A program made the position numbers and the translations under genes. From DASYQD01 sp036005845 (GTDB taxonomy: Bacteria > Acidobacteriota > Thermoanaerobaculia > Multivoradales > JAIOJS01), in contig DASYQD010000145.1 of NCBI GenBank assembly GCA_036005845.1, forward strand, positions 1 to 60,079: a DNA stretch of 60,079 nucleotides, written 5' to 3'. Each line of letters begins with the position of its first letter. Position 1 is the stretch's first letter. The notes under the pieces are model-generated. The model saw only the letters and a program-made list of their open reading frames with translations, was not told where the DNA came from and did not search any database. This document shows positions 43,203 to 52,033 of the stretch, piece by piece.

Positions 43203-45105
43203 CAGCCGCGTCCTCCATCGCGGCGCCCTCCAACACGACGGCCGTCTCGCCGGGCACCCACCAGCCGAAGTCGTCGCGGTCCAGCTGCGGCGTGCCGCTT
43301 CCTCCGTAGGCGAACGCCTCGCTGCTCCACAGCGTGCGCCAGCGGCGGCCGGGCGGCGGCGCCAGCAGCGGCTCGGGCGCCGCGCCCAGCGGCAGGTCGG
43401 CGCCGAGGTTGACGACGAGCAGCTTGTCGTCGCCGCGCGCGCCGAAGAAGCGCACGACGAGCGCGTGCTCGCCCAGCGGCGCGCCGTCGAGCCGCCGCGG
43501 GTCTTGGCGGCGGAACACCTCCTCGTCGCGGCGCAGACGCAGCAGGTCGCGGTGGAGCGCCAGCATCGCGGCGTTCCTCTCGCGTTCGCTCCAATCGAGC
43601 TTGCAGGCGGCGAAGGTGTCGCGGCTGGCGGGGTCGGGCACCACCGCGTCGGGGTCCTCGTCGTCGAAGCGCGAGAACTGGGAGAGGAACTCGGCGCGGC
43701 CGGCGCGCACCTGCGCCGCGAGCTCCGGCGGATGGTCGGCGAAGTAGAGGAACGGCTTCGACGAGGCGAACTCCTGCCCCTGGAAGAGCATCGGCGTCTG
43801 CGGCGCGAGGAGCATCAGCGCGGTGAGAGCTCGCAGCCGGCCGGGGCTGGTCGAGAGGTGGAGGCGGCGTCCGCGCGCCGAGTTGGCGACCTGGTCGTGG
43901 TTCTCGAGGAAGCAGACGAAGTGCGGCGGCGCCACGTCGAGGCTGGGCGTGCCGCGGCGCTTCTTCTGCCACGGGTAGACCTGCCCCTGGTAGAGGAAGC
44001 CCCACTTCATCGCCGCCAGCAGCTCGGCCGCGGTGCCGCGGTAGGGCGACAGGTAGGCCTCGGCGCGGCCGGTGAGCGCGACGACGGCCGAGTGGTGGAA
44101 GTCGTCGTTCCACATGCCGTCGATGCCGTAGCCGCCCGCTTCGGGCGGCTGCAGGTAGCGCGCGTGCTGCGGCTCGTTCTCCGCGAAGAGCAGCACGCGC
44201 CGTTCGCCGGCCGTTGCGCGCGCGCGGCGCGCGATCGCCGCCACGATGTGCTCGCGCGAGGCGTCCTTGATGTCCTGCGTGGCGTCGAGCCGCAGGCCGT
44301 CGAAGTGGTACTCGGCGATCCAATGCTCGACGTTGGCGAGCACCATCTCGCGCACCGGCTCGGAGCGCGGGCCGTCGAAGTTGAGCGGCTCGCCCCACTC
44401 GTTCCGGTAGCGGTCGGTGAAGTAGTCGGGCGCGAGCTCGCGCAGGAAGTTGCCGCGCGGGCCGAAGTGGTTGTAGACGACGTCGAGCACGACCGCGATG
44501 CCCAGCGCGTGCGCGGCGTCGACGAAGGCACGCAGGTCGTCGGGCTTGCCGTAGAGACGCGTCGGCGCGAAGAGGTCGACGCCGTCGTAGCCCCAGCCGA
44601 AGTCGCCGGGGAACTCGTTGACCGGCATCAGCTCGACGCCGGTGACGCCGAGGTCGCGGAGGTCGGCGAGCCGCGCGGCGGCGGCGCGGTAGGTGCTTTC
44701 GGGCGTGAAGGTGCCGAGGTGCAGCTCGTAGAGCACCTGGCCGCGCAGATCGGGGCCGCGCCAGCTCGCGTCGGTCCAGCGGAACTGCGACGCATCGACG
44801 ACTTCGGACGGTCCCTCCGGCCCGTCGGGCTGGAAGCGCGAGATGGGATCGGGGATCGTGCGCTCGCCGTCGAGGCGCAGCCAATAGCGCACGCCGGCGC
44901 CGACGCCCGGCACGTCGGCGGCGAAGTAGCCGTCGGCCTCAGGCGCCAGTTCGTGCGCCGCGCCGCCCTCGATCACCACTTCGACGCGCTGCCGCGCCGG
45001 CGCCCAGACGCGAAAGCTCGTGCCCTCCGCCGTCGGCTCCGCGCCGACCGGTAAACGGCGGGTAGAGGTCGAAGCTTTCGCCGCGGAAGCCAGCGCGCTG
45101 GGCAT
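43180..45105 (-). CDS. treZ: Malto-oligosyltrehalose trehalohydrolase
   Basis: A 641-residue GH13 enzyme that releases trehalose from maltooligosyl-trehalose. An N-terminal carbohydrate-binding module (FRVWAPARQRVEVVI) leads into the catalytic barrel: YELHLGTFTPEST, VELMPVNEFPGDFGWGYDGV, VVLDVVYNHFGPRGNFLREL, GLRLDATQDI (nucleophile aspartate), LLFAENEPQHARY (acid/base glutamate) and VCFLENHDQVANSARG (third carboxylate). GWGYDGVDLFAPT and the NHFGPRGN form are typical of TreZ. The start is near the ATG of the divergent DMT gene. Its usual partner TreY is missing from the window. Confidence 0.92.
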   Translation of the reverse strand: MPSALASAAKASTSTRRLPVGAEPTAEGTSFRVWAPARQRVEVVIEGGAAHELAPEADGYFAADVPGVGAGVRYWLRLDGERTIPDPISRFQPDGPEGPSEVVDASQFRWTDASWRGPDLRGQVLYELHLGTFTPESTYRAAAARLADLRDLGVTGVELMPVNEFPGDFGWGYDGVDLFAPTRLYGKPDDLRAFVDAAHALGIAVVLDVVYNHFGPRGNFLRELAPDYFTDRYRNEWGEPLNFDGPRSEPVREMVLANVEHWIAEYHFDGLRLDATQDIKDASREHIVAAIARRARATAGERRVLLFAENEPQHARYLQPPEAGGYGIDGMWNDDFHHSAVVALTGRAEAYLSPYRGTAAELLAAMKWGFLYQGQVYPWQKKRRGTPSLDVAPPHFVCFLENHDQVANSARGRRLHLSTSPGRLRALTALMLLAPQTPMLFQGQEFASSKPFLYFADHPPELAAQVRAGRAEFLSQFSRFDDEDPDAVVPDPASRDTFAACKLDWSERERNAAMLALHRDLLRLRRDEEVFRRQDPRRLDGAPLGEHALVVRFFGARGDDKLLVVNLGADLPLGAAPEPLLAPPPGRRWRTLWSSEAFAYGGSGTPQLDRDDFGWWVPGETAVVLEGAAMEDAADDDAASG

Positions 45106-45142
45106 GCGCGCCGAGTTATCAAGATGCGTACCAGGACGCCGG

Positions 45143-45151
45143 TGCTACCAT
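45143..45151 (+). promoter_or_regulatory. Candidate extended -10 of the DMT transporter gene
   Basis: TGCTACCAT, matching the TGnTAnnnT form seen before other genes here, lies 21 bases before the GTG at 45173, in the gap between divergent treZ and transporter genes. No -35 is evident. Confidence 0.35.
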
Positions 45152-45172
45152 CGCGGGCCGCCGCCCGCCGTC

Positions 45173-46159
45173 GTGCCGCCTCCTTCTTCCATCGCCGAGC
45201 CCGCGCCCGCCGTCGTCGACGCTTCGCCCGGTCCCATCGCGCCGCCGACGCGCGCCGTCGAGCGCCGCGCCCTCCTCATGCTCGTCGGCTCGGCGTGCGC
45301 TTTCGGCGTCATGGCCTTCTTCGCCAAGCTCGCCACGCAGCGCGGCGTGGGCGGCGCGCAGGTGGCGATGGTGCGCTTCGCCATCGGGCTCCTGCCAGTG
45401 CTCCTCTCGCCGAGCGTGCGGCGGCGCGCGCTCACCTGGCAGCGGCGCGACCTGCTCTTCTACCGCGGCTTCTTTGGCGGCGTCGCGGTGCTGCTCTACT
45501 TCCTCGCCATCGACCACGTCCCGGTGGGACTGGCGACGCTGCTCAACTACACCTCGCCGGTCTTCGCCGGGCTCTACGCGGCGATCTTCATCGGCGAGAC
45601 GGCGCAGCCGCGGGTGCTGCCGGCACTCGCGGTGGCGCTCTTCGGCGTCGTCCTCGTCGTGCGCGCGCAGGGCGGCCGCGGCGGCATGAGCGCCGTCGTG
45701 CACAGCGGCGTCGGTGGGTGGGCGGCGGTGGGCCTGCTGTCGGCCGCGCTCTCCGGCGCCGCGGTCACTGCCATCCGCGTCGCGCGGCGCACCGAGAGCT
45801 CGTGGGCGGTCTACACCAGCTTCAACGCCCTCGGCGCGCTCGCCACGGCGCCGTTCGCGCTCGCCGCGTGGCGGATGCCGGACCTCGCCGCGTGGGTGGC
45901 GCTCGCCGCCGTCGGCCTCTTCTCGATGATCGCCCAGCTGCAGATGACGTATGCCTACCGCTGGATCGACAACCTGCGCGCGGGAGTCGTGCAGCAGCTC
46001 GCCGTCTTCGTCGCCATGGCCTTCGGCGCCGTCTTCCTCGGCGAGCGCGTCACCGCCGGCTCGCTGCTCGGCAGTCTGCTCACCGTCGCCGGCGTCGTCG
46101 CCGTGGTCGCCGGCCGCGGCCGTCCGACCGCCGCACACGAGCTGCGGCCGGACGCCTGA
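45173..46159 (+). CDS. DMT-superfamily (EamA) transporter
   Basis: About 328 residues from a GTG; an ATG at 45104 would add 23 residues but overlaps the treZ start. A Pro/Ala-rich N-terminus precedes about ten membrane helices in two EamA repeats. The first repeat ends around VPVGLATLLNYTSPVFAGLY with IFIGETAQPRVLPAL, and the second around QLQMTYAYRWIDNLRAGVVQ with FLGERVTAGSLLGSLLT, the usual positions of the EamA signature. Members export amino acids, nucleotide-sugars or other metabolites; the substrate cannot be predicted. Confidence 0.85.
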   Translation: MPPPSSIAEPAPAVVDASPGPIAPPTRAVERRALLMLVGSACAFGVMAFFAKLATQRGVGGAQVAMVRFAIGLLPVLLSPSVRRRALTWQRRDLLFYRGFFGGVAVLLYFLAIDHVPVGLATLLNYTSPVFAGLYAAIFIGETAQPRVLPALAVALFGVVLVVRAQGGRGGMSAVVHSGVGGWAAVGLLSAALSGAAVTAIRVARRTESSWAVYTSFNALGALATAPFALAAWRMPDLAAWVALAAVGLFSMIAQLQMTYAYRWIDNLRAGVVQQLAVFVAMAFGAVFLGERVTAGSLLGSLLTVAGVVAVVAGRGRPTAAHELRPDA

Positions 46160-46185
46160 GCCAACAGTGGTCTCGCGTTACCGGG

Positions 46186-46227
46186 CGTGCATCCGGTTTT
46201 ACTGAACGTGCATCCGGTTCTACTGAA
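46186..46227. repeat. Tandem 21-base repeat at the end of the protease gene
   Basis: Two adjacent copies of a 21-base unit (46186-46206 and 46207-46227) differ at one position; eight bases of a third copy follow. The second copy contains the stop codon of the minus-strand subtilase gene (46222-46220), so the repeat spans the end of that gene and the gap to the converging transporter gene. Confidence 0.85.
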
Positions 46228-49200
46228 CGTGCACGTCCTGCAGCTCGACCGGCGTCGCCGTGCAGCTACCGGGCAGGTTGACGTTGGTGATCGAGACGTC
46301 GTCGAGATAGAAGCCCTGGAACTCGACGCCGCCGTCGCTGGTGAAGCGCCAGCGGATCTTGACGTTGGTCTGGCCGGCGAAGGCCGCCAGATTGGTCTGG
46401 TACTGCGTCCAGCCGCTGAGGGCGGCGTTGCCGCTGGGGCCGGTGAACGCACCTTGCGTCACCGGGTAGTTGCAGGCGTTGCCGGCGTTGACGAGCACCG
46501 AGGGATAGCCGACGGGCGTCGTCGGCGGCAGGTCGCTCCAGCTCGAGCCGCCGTCGGTGGAGATCTCCACCACGGCGCCGTCCCATTGGAACTCGGAGTT
46601 GTAGTTCACCCAGTACGAGAGCACCGAGCCGGCGCCGATGGAGAGCTTGGGCGTGGTGATCGCGGCGCAGACGCCGGGCGCGTACTTCGTGGTCAGGCCG
46701 TCGAAGCCGGCGTGGTAGGAGAACGTGCCGCCGTGCGGCGCCAGCGCGCTGACGATGCGCCACGGCGGCTCGGGGCTGCCGTAGGCGTGGACGTCGCCGG
46801 CGCCGTCGCTGAAGGTGCCGAGGCCACCCGGAGGTCCGAGCGCGGTGGCGAAGAGGTGCAGCGTGTTGGGCTCCTGGTTGCCGCCGTTGGGCCCGGTGCC
46901 GCCGGTCGTGCTGTCCTCGGCGCGCACGACGTAGTGATAGGTGGTGTCGTTGACGACGCCGGCGCCTTCGTCGTCGTAGGTCGTCACGCCGGTGACCGAC
47001 GTCAGCAGGTTGCCGCCGCTGGGCGTGAAGTTGGGCGTCGTCGAGCGATAGATGTCGTAGCGCACCGTCGGCCCCGCCGGGCAGCTCGAGCTGCCCGCCG
47101 CCCAGGCGAGGCGGACGCGGCAGGACTGGCTGTCGGGGAAGCCGCCGGTCGCTGAGCCGAGCCCGGCGAAGCTGGGCACCAGGTCGCAGGTGCCGGTGGG
47201 CGCGATCTCGACGCAGGTGGAGGCCGGGCCCTCGCCGCAGGTGTCGCTGCCGCGCACCTTGTAGGCGTAGGTGAAGCCGCCCTGGGCCCGAGTGTCGAGG
47301 AAGCTGGTGCCGGCGGAGGAGCCGATGTACTGGAAGTCACCGGCCGCCGCGCCGGCGCAGGTGCCGAGCGCGCGGTAGACCTGCGTGCTGGTCGAGCTAG
47401 CGGCATTCGTCCACGACACGCTGGTGCCCATCGGCGAGTTGTTGACCACCGCGGGGCCGGTGGGCGCCGCGGCCACCGCGGTGGTGCAGGCCGCGTAGGA
47501 GACGACCAGCGCGTAGCCCTGCCGGTTGGTGTACTGCACGCCGGTGCCGGGCACGGCAGGAGCGCTGACGGTGATCGTGTGCGTGGCCGCGAGCGGCGCC
47601 GTCAGCCGTACCTGCTCGACGTTGTTGAGCACGTCGGCGGTGCCGCCCGTCTGCGAGACGAGCCCCGCCGCGTTCATCACGTTGCCGAGGTAGGTGTTGG
47701 TGCCGTCGGCGACGGTGAGGTCGAGGTTGTTGACCAGGTTGACGGCGACGCCCGGGCTGGGCTCCGGGTCCATCCACACCAGCGTGGCTCGGAGCTCTTG
47801 GCCGGCGGCCACGGCGACCTGGTAGACGTGGCTGCCGCCGGTCTGCAAGCCGTCGGTGTTGGGCACGTTCCACACCCGCAGCTCGCGGGCGTCGCCGGTG
47901 AAGAACAGATCGTTGTCGAGGAAGACGCGGCCCCAGCCGTAGGTGTTGTTGCCGAAGATGGTGTTCACGCCCGTGCCGGCGATGGGGAAGGTGCCGTTGA
48001 GCAGCGCCGCCTTGACCAGCGCCGCGCGCGGCCGCAACGAGTCGGCGGCGTTGGCGGTGCCGGTGGGGTAGTAGCCGTCCTCGAAGTACTGGCGCAGCAG
48101 AGCTGCCGCTCCCGCGGTGGTAGGACAGGACATCGACGTGCCGGAGAGCGACTTGGTGGAGCAGTTGTTGGTGACGTGGCTGGCGTCGCCGGAGGCGGAG
48201 ATGGTGGACGAGCCGGGCGCCATGATGTCCGGCTTCTTGCGCCCGTCGTCGGTGGGCCCGCGGCTGCTGAAGCTGGCGACCGTCGTCGAGTTGCCGTGGC
48301 CGAGGGCGCCCACCGTCACCACGTTCTTGGCGTTGCCGGGCGAGCCGATGGTGTTGGCGGCCGAGCCGGAGTTGCCGGCGGAGAAGAAGATCGCCATCTC
48401 CTCGTGATCGAAGAGGAAGCGGTCGGCGACGCCGTCGTCGCCGGTGTACTCGCCGCCGGTGGCGGCGCCGTAGGAGTTCGAGTGCACGCGGGCGCCGGCG
48501 TTGACCGCCTGCAGGTACATGCCGTACGGGTCGTTCAACCCCGACAGGCAGCCGGTGGTGTCGTGGCCGACGTCCTGGAAGACCAGCTTGGCGTTGGGCG
48601 CCATGCCGTCGCCGGTGTTGATGCCGGCGAAAGTGGGAGTGGAGAGATTGGCGAAGTTGTCGCCCACCACGGTCGAGGACGTGTGGGTGCCGTGGAAGCT
48701 CGTCGGCGAGCCGCCCGCACAGGTGGCGGTGTTGTCGTACGACGTGGCGCCCGGCTGCACGTAGTAGGCGATGATCTTCTTCGTCGGGTCGATGGTGCCG
48801 GTCGCCGGCGGCACCGGGCTCTGCGAATCGGTGATCGACGAGCCCAAGGCGTCGTAGCGGAAGAAGCACATGTCGGAGTCGTTGCCGGAGTCGGCGACGG
48901 CGGCGACCTGGCCGGTGCCGGTGATGTTGTGGTTGAAGATGCTGCACGAGGTGCAGGCGTTGGCGGCGATCACCGAGGCGGCGTTGGACTGCACCGGGGC
49001 GAGGGCGTCGTTGTTGTGCAGGATCGGCCGGCGGTAGGGCTCGATGAAGGCGACGCCCGAGATGGCGGCGGCGGCCGCGACGAGGTCGACGCGGCTCTCC
49101 GCGCCGGTGACGCCGAAGCGCAGGTTGCCCGACCGCAGGTCGGAGATCTGCAGTCGCATGGCGGTGGGCGCGCGCTGGGCCATCTCCGCCTCGATCGTCT

Positions 49201-49717
49201 CGACGGGCGCGTCGGGGAAGAGGCGCAGCGTGATCTCGTCGGTGTCCACCGGTGCGCCGGGCCAGAGGTCCGGGTGGACCTTGTAGCCGGTCTTGTAGGG
49301 ACCGATCCAGCGCACGGCGGGGCTCGCCGCCAGCAGCGCGGTGGCCTCCGGCGTGATGCGGAAGGTGAAGGCGTTGTCGGGCAGGTAGCCGACGAAGGCG
49401 ACGCCGGCGCTCGCCAGCTCCTCCTTGGCGGCGAGCTCGCCGGCGCGGAACTGCACGATCCCGTAAGCGGCGTCGACCGAGCTCGGCAGCCCGACGAGGC
49501 TGAAGTCCGGCTCCTTGAGCGTCGGGTCGAACGCCGCTCCGACGAGCAGCAGGTGGGAGCCGTCGCGCGGCGCCTGCGCCAGGTCGTCGGCGCTCGGCGG
49601 CTGCGGCTTGAAGCGTTCGGTGGGCGGTGCGGGCAGCGCCCGCAACGGCAGTGCGAGAGAGACGAGCAGCGCGAAGAGCGCCGCCGCCACGGCGACGTGG
49701 GCCGAGCGTCCGAGCAT
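46220..49717 (-). CDS. Large secreted subtilisin-like serine protease (S8)
   Basis: A 1165-residue secreted protein. Signal peptide about 1-28; prodomain-like region about 50-240; S8 catalytic domain about 265-600 with D276 (VAAVADSGND), H345 (SFHGTHTSS), oxyanion N449 (FFSAGNSGS) and S528 (SGTSMSCP). Then come a beta-sandwich convertase-like domain (about 610-760), two or more fibronectin-III-like domains (about 770-960), and a C-terminal MAM/laminin-like jelly roll (about 985-1150, with FYLDDVSITN). Many cysteines suggest disulfides outside the cell. Strong Shine-Dalgarno (AGGAGG) before the ATG. Probably a scavenging protease. Confidence 0.92.
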   Translation of the reverse strand: MLGRSAHVAVAAALFALLVSLALPLRALPAPPTERFKPQPPSADDLAQAPRDGSHLLLVGAAFDPTLKEPDFSLVGLPSSVDAAYGIVQFRAGELAAKEELASAGVAFVGYLPDNAFTFRITPEATALLAASPAVRWIGPYKTGYKVHPDLWPGAPVDTDEITLRLFPDAPVETIEAEMAQRAPTAMRLQISDLRSGNLRFGVTGAESRVDLVAAAAAISGVAFIEPYRRPILHNNDALAPVQSNAASVIAANACTSCSIFNHNITGTGQVAAVADSGNDSDMCFFRYDALGSSITDSQSPVPPATGTIDPTKKIIAYYVQPGATSYDNTATCAGGSPTSFHGTHTSSTVVGDNFANLSTPTFAGINTGDGMAPNAKLVFQDVGHDTTGCLSGLNDPYGMYLQAVNAGARVHSNSYGAATGGEYTGDDGVADRFLFDHEEMAIFFSAGNSGSAANTIGSPGNAKNVVTVGALGHGNSTTVASFSSRGPTDDGRKKPDIMAPGSSTISASGDASHVTNNCSTKSLSGTSMSCPTTAGAAALLRQYFEDGYYPTGTANAADSLRPRAALVKAALLNGTFPIAGTGVNTIFGNNTYGWGRVFLDNDLFFTGDARELRVWNVPNTDGLQTGGSHVYQVAVAAGQELRATLVWMDPEPSPGVAVNLVNNLDLTVADGTNTYLGNVMNAAGLVSQTGGTADVLNNVEQVRLTAPLAATHTITVSAPAVPGTGVQYTNRQGYALVVSYAACTTAVAAAPTGPAVVNNSPMGTSVSWTNAASSTSTQVYRALGTCAGAAAGDFQYIGSSAGTSFLDTRAQGGFTYAYKVRGSDTCGEGPASTCVEIAPTGTCDLVPSFAGLGSATGGFPDSQSCRVRLAWAAGSSSCPAGPTVRYDIYRSTTPNFTPSGGNLLTSVTGVTTYDDEGAGVVNDTTYHYVVRAEDSTTGGTGPNGGNQEPNTLHLFATALGPPGGLGTFSDGAGDVHAYGSPEPPWRIVSALAPHGGTFSYHAGFDGLTTKYAPGVCAAITTPKLSIGAGSVLSYWVNYNSEFQWDGAVVEISTDGGSSWSDLPPTTPVGYPSVLVNAGNACNYPVTQGAFTGPSGNAALSGWTQYQTNLAAFAGQTNVKIRWRFTSDGGVEFQGFYLDDVSITNVNLPGSCTATPVELQDVHVQ

Positions 49718-49772
49718 GGGAGATCCTCCTGGTTCCGACGAGCTGAAAGCTGCGCGGCACTCTACCCCACGG

Positions 49773-49795
49773 CGCCGCCCACTTTGAGGGCGGCG
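49773..49795 (-). terminator. Hairpin between DAG-kinase-like and protease genes
   Basis: A perfect 8-base stem (49773-49780 with 49788-49795) with a 7-base loop lies 18 bases past the stop of the DAG-kinase-like gene and 55 bases before the protease ATG. No T-run follows. Confidence 0.45.
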
Positions 49796-49813
49796 TGAAA
49801 CAGCATCAGCGCG

Positions 49814-50800
49814 TCACGCCACCGCTGCGCGCGCCTGGGGCATCGCCACGTTGAGCCGCCCGGGCAGGATGCGGTAGTGCAGGGGCGGCATCAGGTCGAG
49901 CAGCTCGCCGTCGAGGTGCACCGGCACCGGCCGCTTGCGGCGCCCGAACTCGATACGCACCTCCGGCACCAGCCAGTGGTCGTAGCGGGCGTCCTCGCGG
50001 ATGTCGCGCAGGGTGGCGTAGAGGAGCGTGCGCAGCACGGCGCCGCGGCTGCGGCTCCTGTGCACGAACACCTGCAGCATGCCGGTGTCGAGCTGCTCAC
50101 GCATGCCGAAGCGGAAGAGGTGCATGGCGCCGGGGTTGTTGGAGACGAACACCAGCGGCGTCGTGCAGGCGAGCCGCCGGCCGTCGACCTCGAGCTGCAC
50201 CTCGGAGAGCCGATACTTGCCGAGCAGCCGGATGGCGGCGGCGAGCGTCACCATCACCTTGGTGAGCCGCGTGCGGATACGCGGCTCGGCGCGCTCGCGC
50301 ACCACCTGCGAGTAGTAGCCGATCGCCGAGTTGTTGAGGAAGCGGTGGCCGTTGACCTCGCCGAGGTCGACGCGCTTCGGGATCGCCGAGGCGAGCGCGG
50401 CGGCGGCGGCGTGCAGCTCGACGGGCATGCCGAGGTCGCGCGCGAAGTGGTTGAAGGTGCCGAGCGGCAGCACGCCCAGCATCGCGTCGCTGCCGGCGAG
50501 CGCCCCGGCCACCGCGTTGACCGTGCCGTCGCCGCCGCCGGCGATCACGAACCCGGCGCCGGCCGCGATCGCCTCGCGCGTCGCCGCCGGCAGCTGCGGC
50601 CCGGGCACGGCGCGCACGTCGGCGAAGACTCCCACCTGGCGCAGCGCGGCAGCGACCTCGGCGGGTCGGGCGGTGCCGCGGGACAGGCTTCCACCGCCGG
50701 GGTTGAGCAGGGCGACTGCATCCACGACGGCGCGCGGAGCAAGCCACGTGCCCCGACCAGCGTCGCGCGGGCGCTCCAAGCGGCGCCTGGCATGGGCCAT
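49814..50800 (-). CDS. Diacylglycerol/lipid kinase family protein
   Basis: About 328 residues from the ATG at 50800; a GTG at 50725 just before VALLNPGGGSLSRG may be the real start, since the first 25 residues are a basic tail not typical of the family. The catalytic domain shows the nucleotide-binding GGGDGTVNAVAGAL and VLPLGTFNHFARDLGMP, and a C-terminal domain includes RFLNNSAIGYYSQVVRERAE and VFVSNNPGAMHLFRFGMREQ. Family members phosphorylate diacylglycerol, sphingoid bases or similar lipids. It stands alone, divergent from the glycine-zipper lipoprotein gene. Confidence 0.88.
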   Translation of the reverse strand: MAHARRRLERPRDAGRGTWLAPRAVVDAVALLNPGGGSLSRGTARPAEVAAALRQVGVFADVRAVPGPQLPAATREAIAAGAGFVIAGGGDGTVNAVAGALAGSDAMLGVLPLGTFNHFARDLGMPVELHAAAAALASAIPKRVDLGEVNGHRFLNNSAIGYYSQVVRERAEPRIRTRLTKVMVTLAAAIRLLGKYRLSEVQLEVDGRRLACTTPLVFVSNNPGAMHLFRFGMREQLDTGMLQVFVHRSRSRGAVLRTLLYATLRDIREDARYDHWLVPEVRIEFGRRKRPVPVHLDGELLDLMPPLHYRILPGRLNVAMPQARAAVA

Positions 50801-50866
50801 GCGATGGCGAACGTGCGACGGGGCGCCGCACAGCCCAATCACCACCACCAGCGAAGGAGCCCGAAG

Positions 50867-51868
50867 ATGAGTCGTACCCGAGCTTTGACCGCCACGGCAG
50901 CGCTGATGCTGCTTCCCGCCTTGACGCTTGCAGGCTGCCGCGCTGGCGAGCAGACGTCCCGCGCGGCCGCTTCTCCGGCCCCCATCCAGGAGGCGAACCG
51001 TCCTCCAGAGGGGACGAATTGGACCACCGACGCGCCGCCGCCGGTGACCGGCGCCGCCGGCGTCGCCGCACCCGACGACGGCAGCTCGGCGCGCGAGCGC
51101 GCGCTCGCCGACCGCGAGGCCGCCGTGGCGCAGCGCGAGGCCGACGTCGCCCGCCGCGAACAGACGGCCAGCGTCGCCCCGCGCATCGCCGCGCCGCGTC
51201 ACACCACCACGACGACGCGGCACACGACGAGCCGCCGCACGACCGCGCCGGCGCCGGCACCGAGCCGCACCGAGATCGCGTCACGCCACGAAGAGCCGGC
51301 GCCCGCGCCGGCACCGGTCGAGCGCCGCGAGCCCGAGCGCGTCACGGTTCCCGCCGGCACCAACCTCGCCGCCGAGGTGACCAACGGCGCCTCGAGCGCC
51401 ACCGCGCAGGTGGGCGACGGCGTCAGCGCCCGCGTCGCCCAGGACGTCTACGCCGGCGGCCAGCTGGCGATCCCGGCGGGCTCGCGCCTCTCGGGCACGG
51501 TCACCGACGTGCAGGGCCTCCGCCGCGTCGGCGGCCAGGCGCGTCTTGCCGTGCGCTTCGACAGCGTCGAGCTGCCCAACGGCACCCGCGCGCCGATCTA
51601 CGCCTCGTGGTCCTCGACCGGCCGCAACGAGACGCGCCGCGACGCCGCCACCATCGGCGGCGGCGCAGCGGGCGGCGCGGTGCTCGGCCGCGTCCTCGGC
51701 GGCTCGCGCCACCGCGACGAGCACACCGCCAAGGGCGCCGTGGTCGGCGCCGTCCTCGGCACCGTCATCGCGGCGCGCAACCAGCGCGGCGCGCAGGTGG
51801 AGCTGCCGGAAGGCTCGACGGTCGACCTGACGCTCGCCGATTCGGTGCGCGTCACCGTCGGACGTTAG
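50867..51868 (+). CDS. Lipoprotein with glycine-zipper C-terminus
   Basis: A 333-residue exported protein. The signal peptide ends in lipobox LAGC (C24), so it is lipid-anchored. A coiled-coil-prone stretch (ARERALADREAAVAQREADV) and a low-complexity Thr/Pro/Ala linker follow. The domain from about residue 160 (VPAGTNLAAEVTNGASSATA, IPAGSRLSGTVTDVQGL) is beta-rich and resembles a conserved exported domain of acidobacterial hypothetical proteins. Near the end are glycine-zipper repeats (GGGAAGGAVLGRVLGG and GAVVGAVLGTVIAA). AAGGAG lies seven bases before the ATG. A strong terminator follows. Confidence 0.85.
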   Translation: MSRTRALTATAALMLLPALTLAGCRAGEQTSRAAASPAPIQEANRPPEGTNWTTDAPPPVTGAAGVAAPDDGSSARERALADREAAVAQREADVARREQTASVAPRIAAPRHTTTTTRHTTSRRTTAPAPAPSRTEIASRHEEPAPAPAPVERREPERVTVPAGTNLAAEVTNGASSATAQVGDGVSARVAQDVYAGGQLAIPAGSRLSGTVTDVQGLRRVGGQARLAVRFDSVELPNGTRAPIYASWSSTGRNETRRDAATIGGGAAGGAVLGRVLGGSRHRDEHTAKGAVVGAVLGTVIAARNQRGAQVELPEGSTVDLTLADSVRVTVGR

Positions 51869-51886
51869 CCACGCGTTGAGGATGAG

Positions 51887-51923
51887 AACGCCCCGCGCCG
51901 CCGGTGGGTGACGCGGGGCGTTT
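51887..51923. terminator. Bidirectional intrinsic terminator
   Basis: An 11-base perfect stem (51887-51897 with 51912-51922) and 14-base loop, followed by TTT on the plus strand and preceded by AA. It sits 19 bases after the lipoprotein stop and serves the converging FHA-PP2C gene as well. Confidence 0.75.
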
Positions 51924-52033
51924 CGTCACTGTCTCTCGCCCGAGCGCGGGACGCGCCGACCCAACCTCGTCGAATCAGCTCCCGTCTCGTGTCGTGGATG
52001 CGCTGGCTGCGCACCACGTCTCAGCTGCTCTCG

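Noticed and set aside
47579..49798. 739-codon plus-strand open frame opposite the subtilase gene
   Set aside because: Gly/Val/Ala/Arg-rich antisense frame; the subtilase has a full catalytic triad on the other strand.
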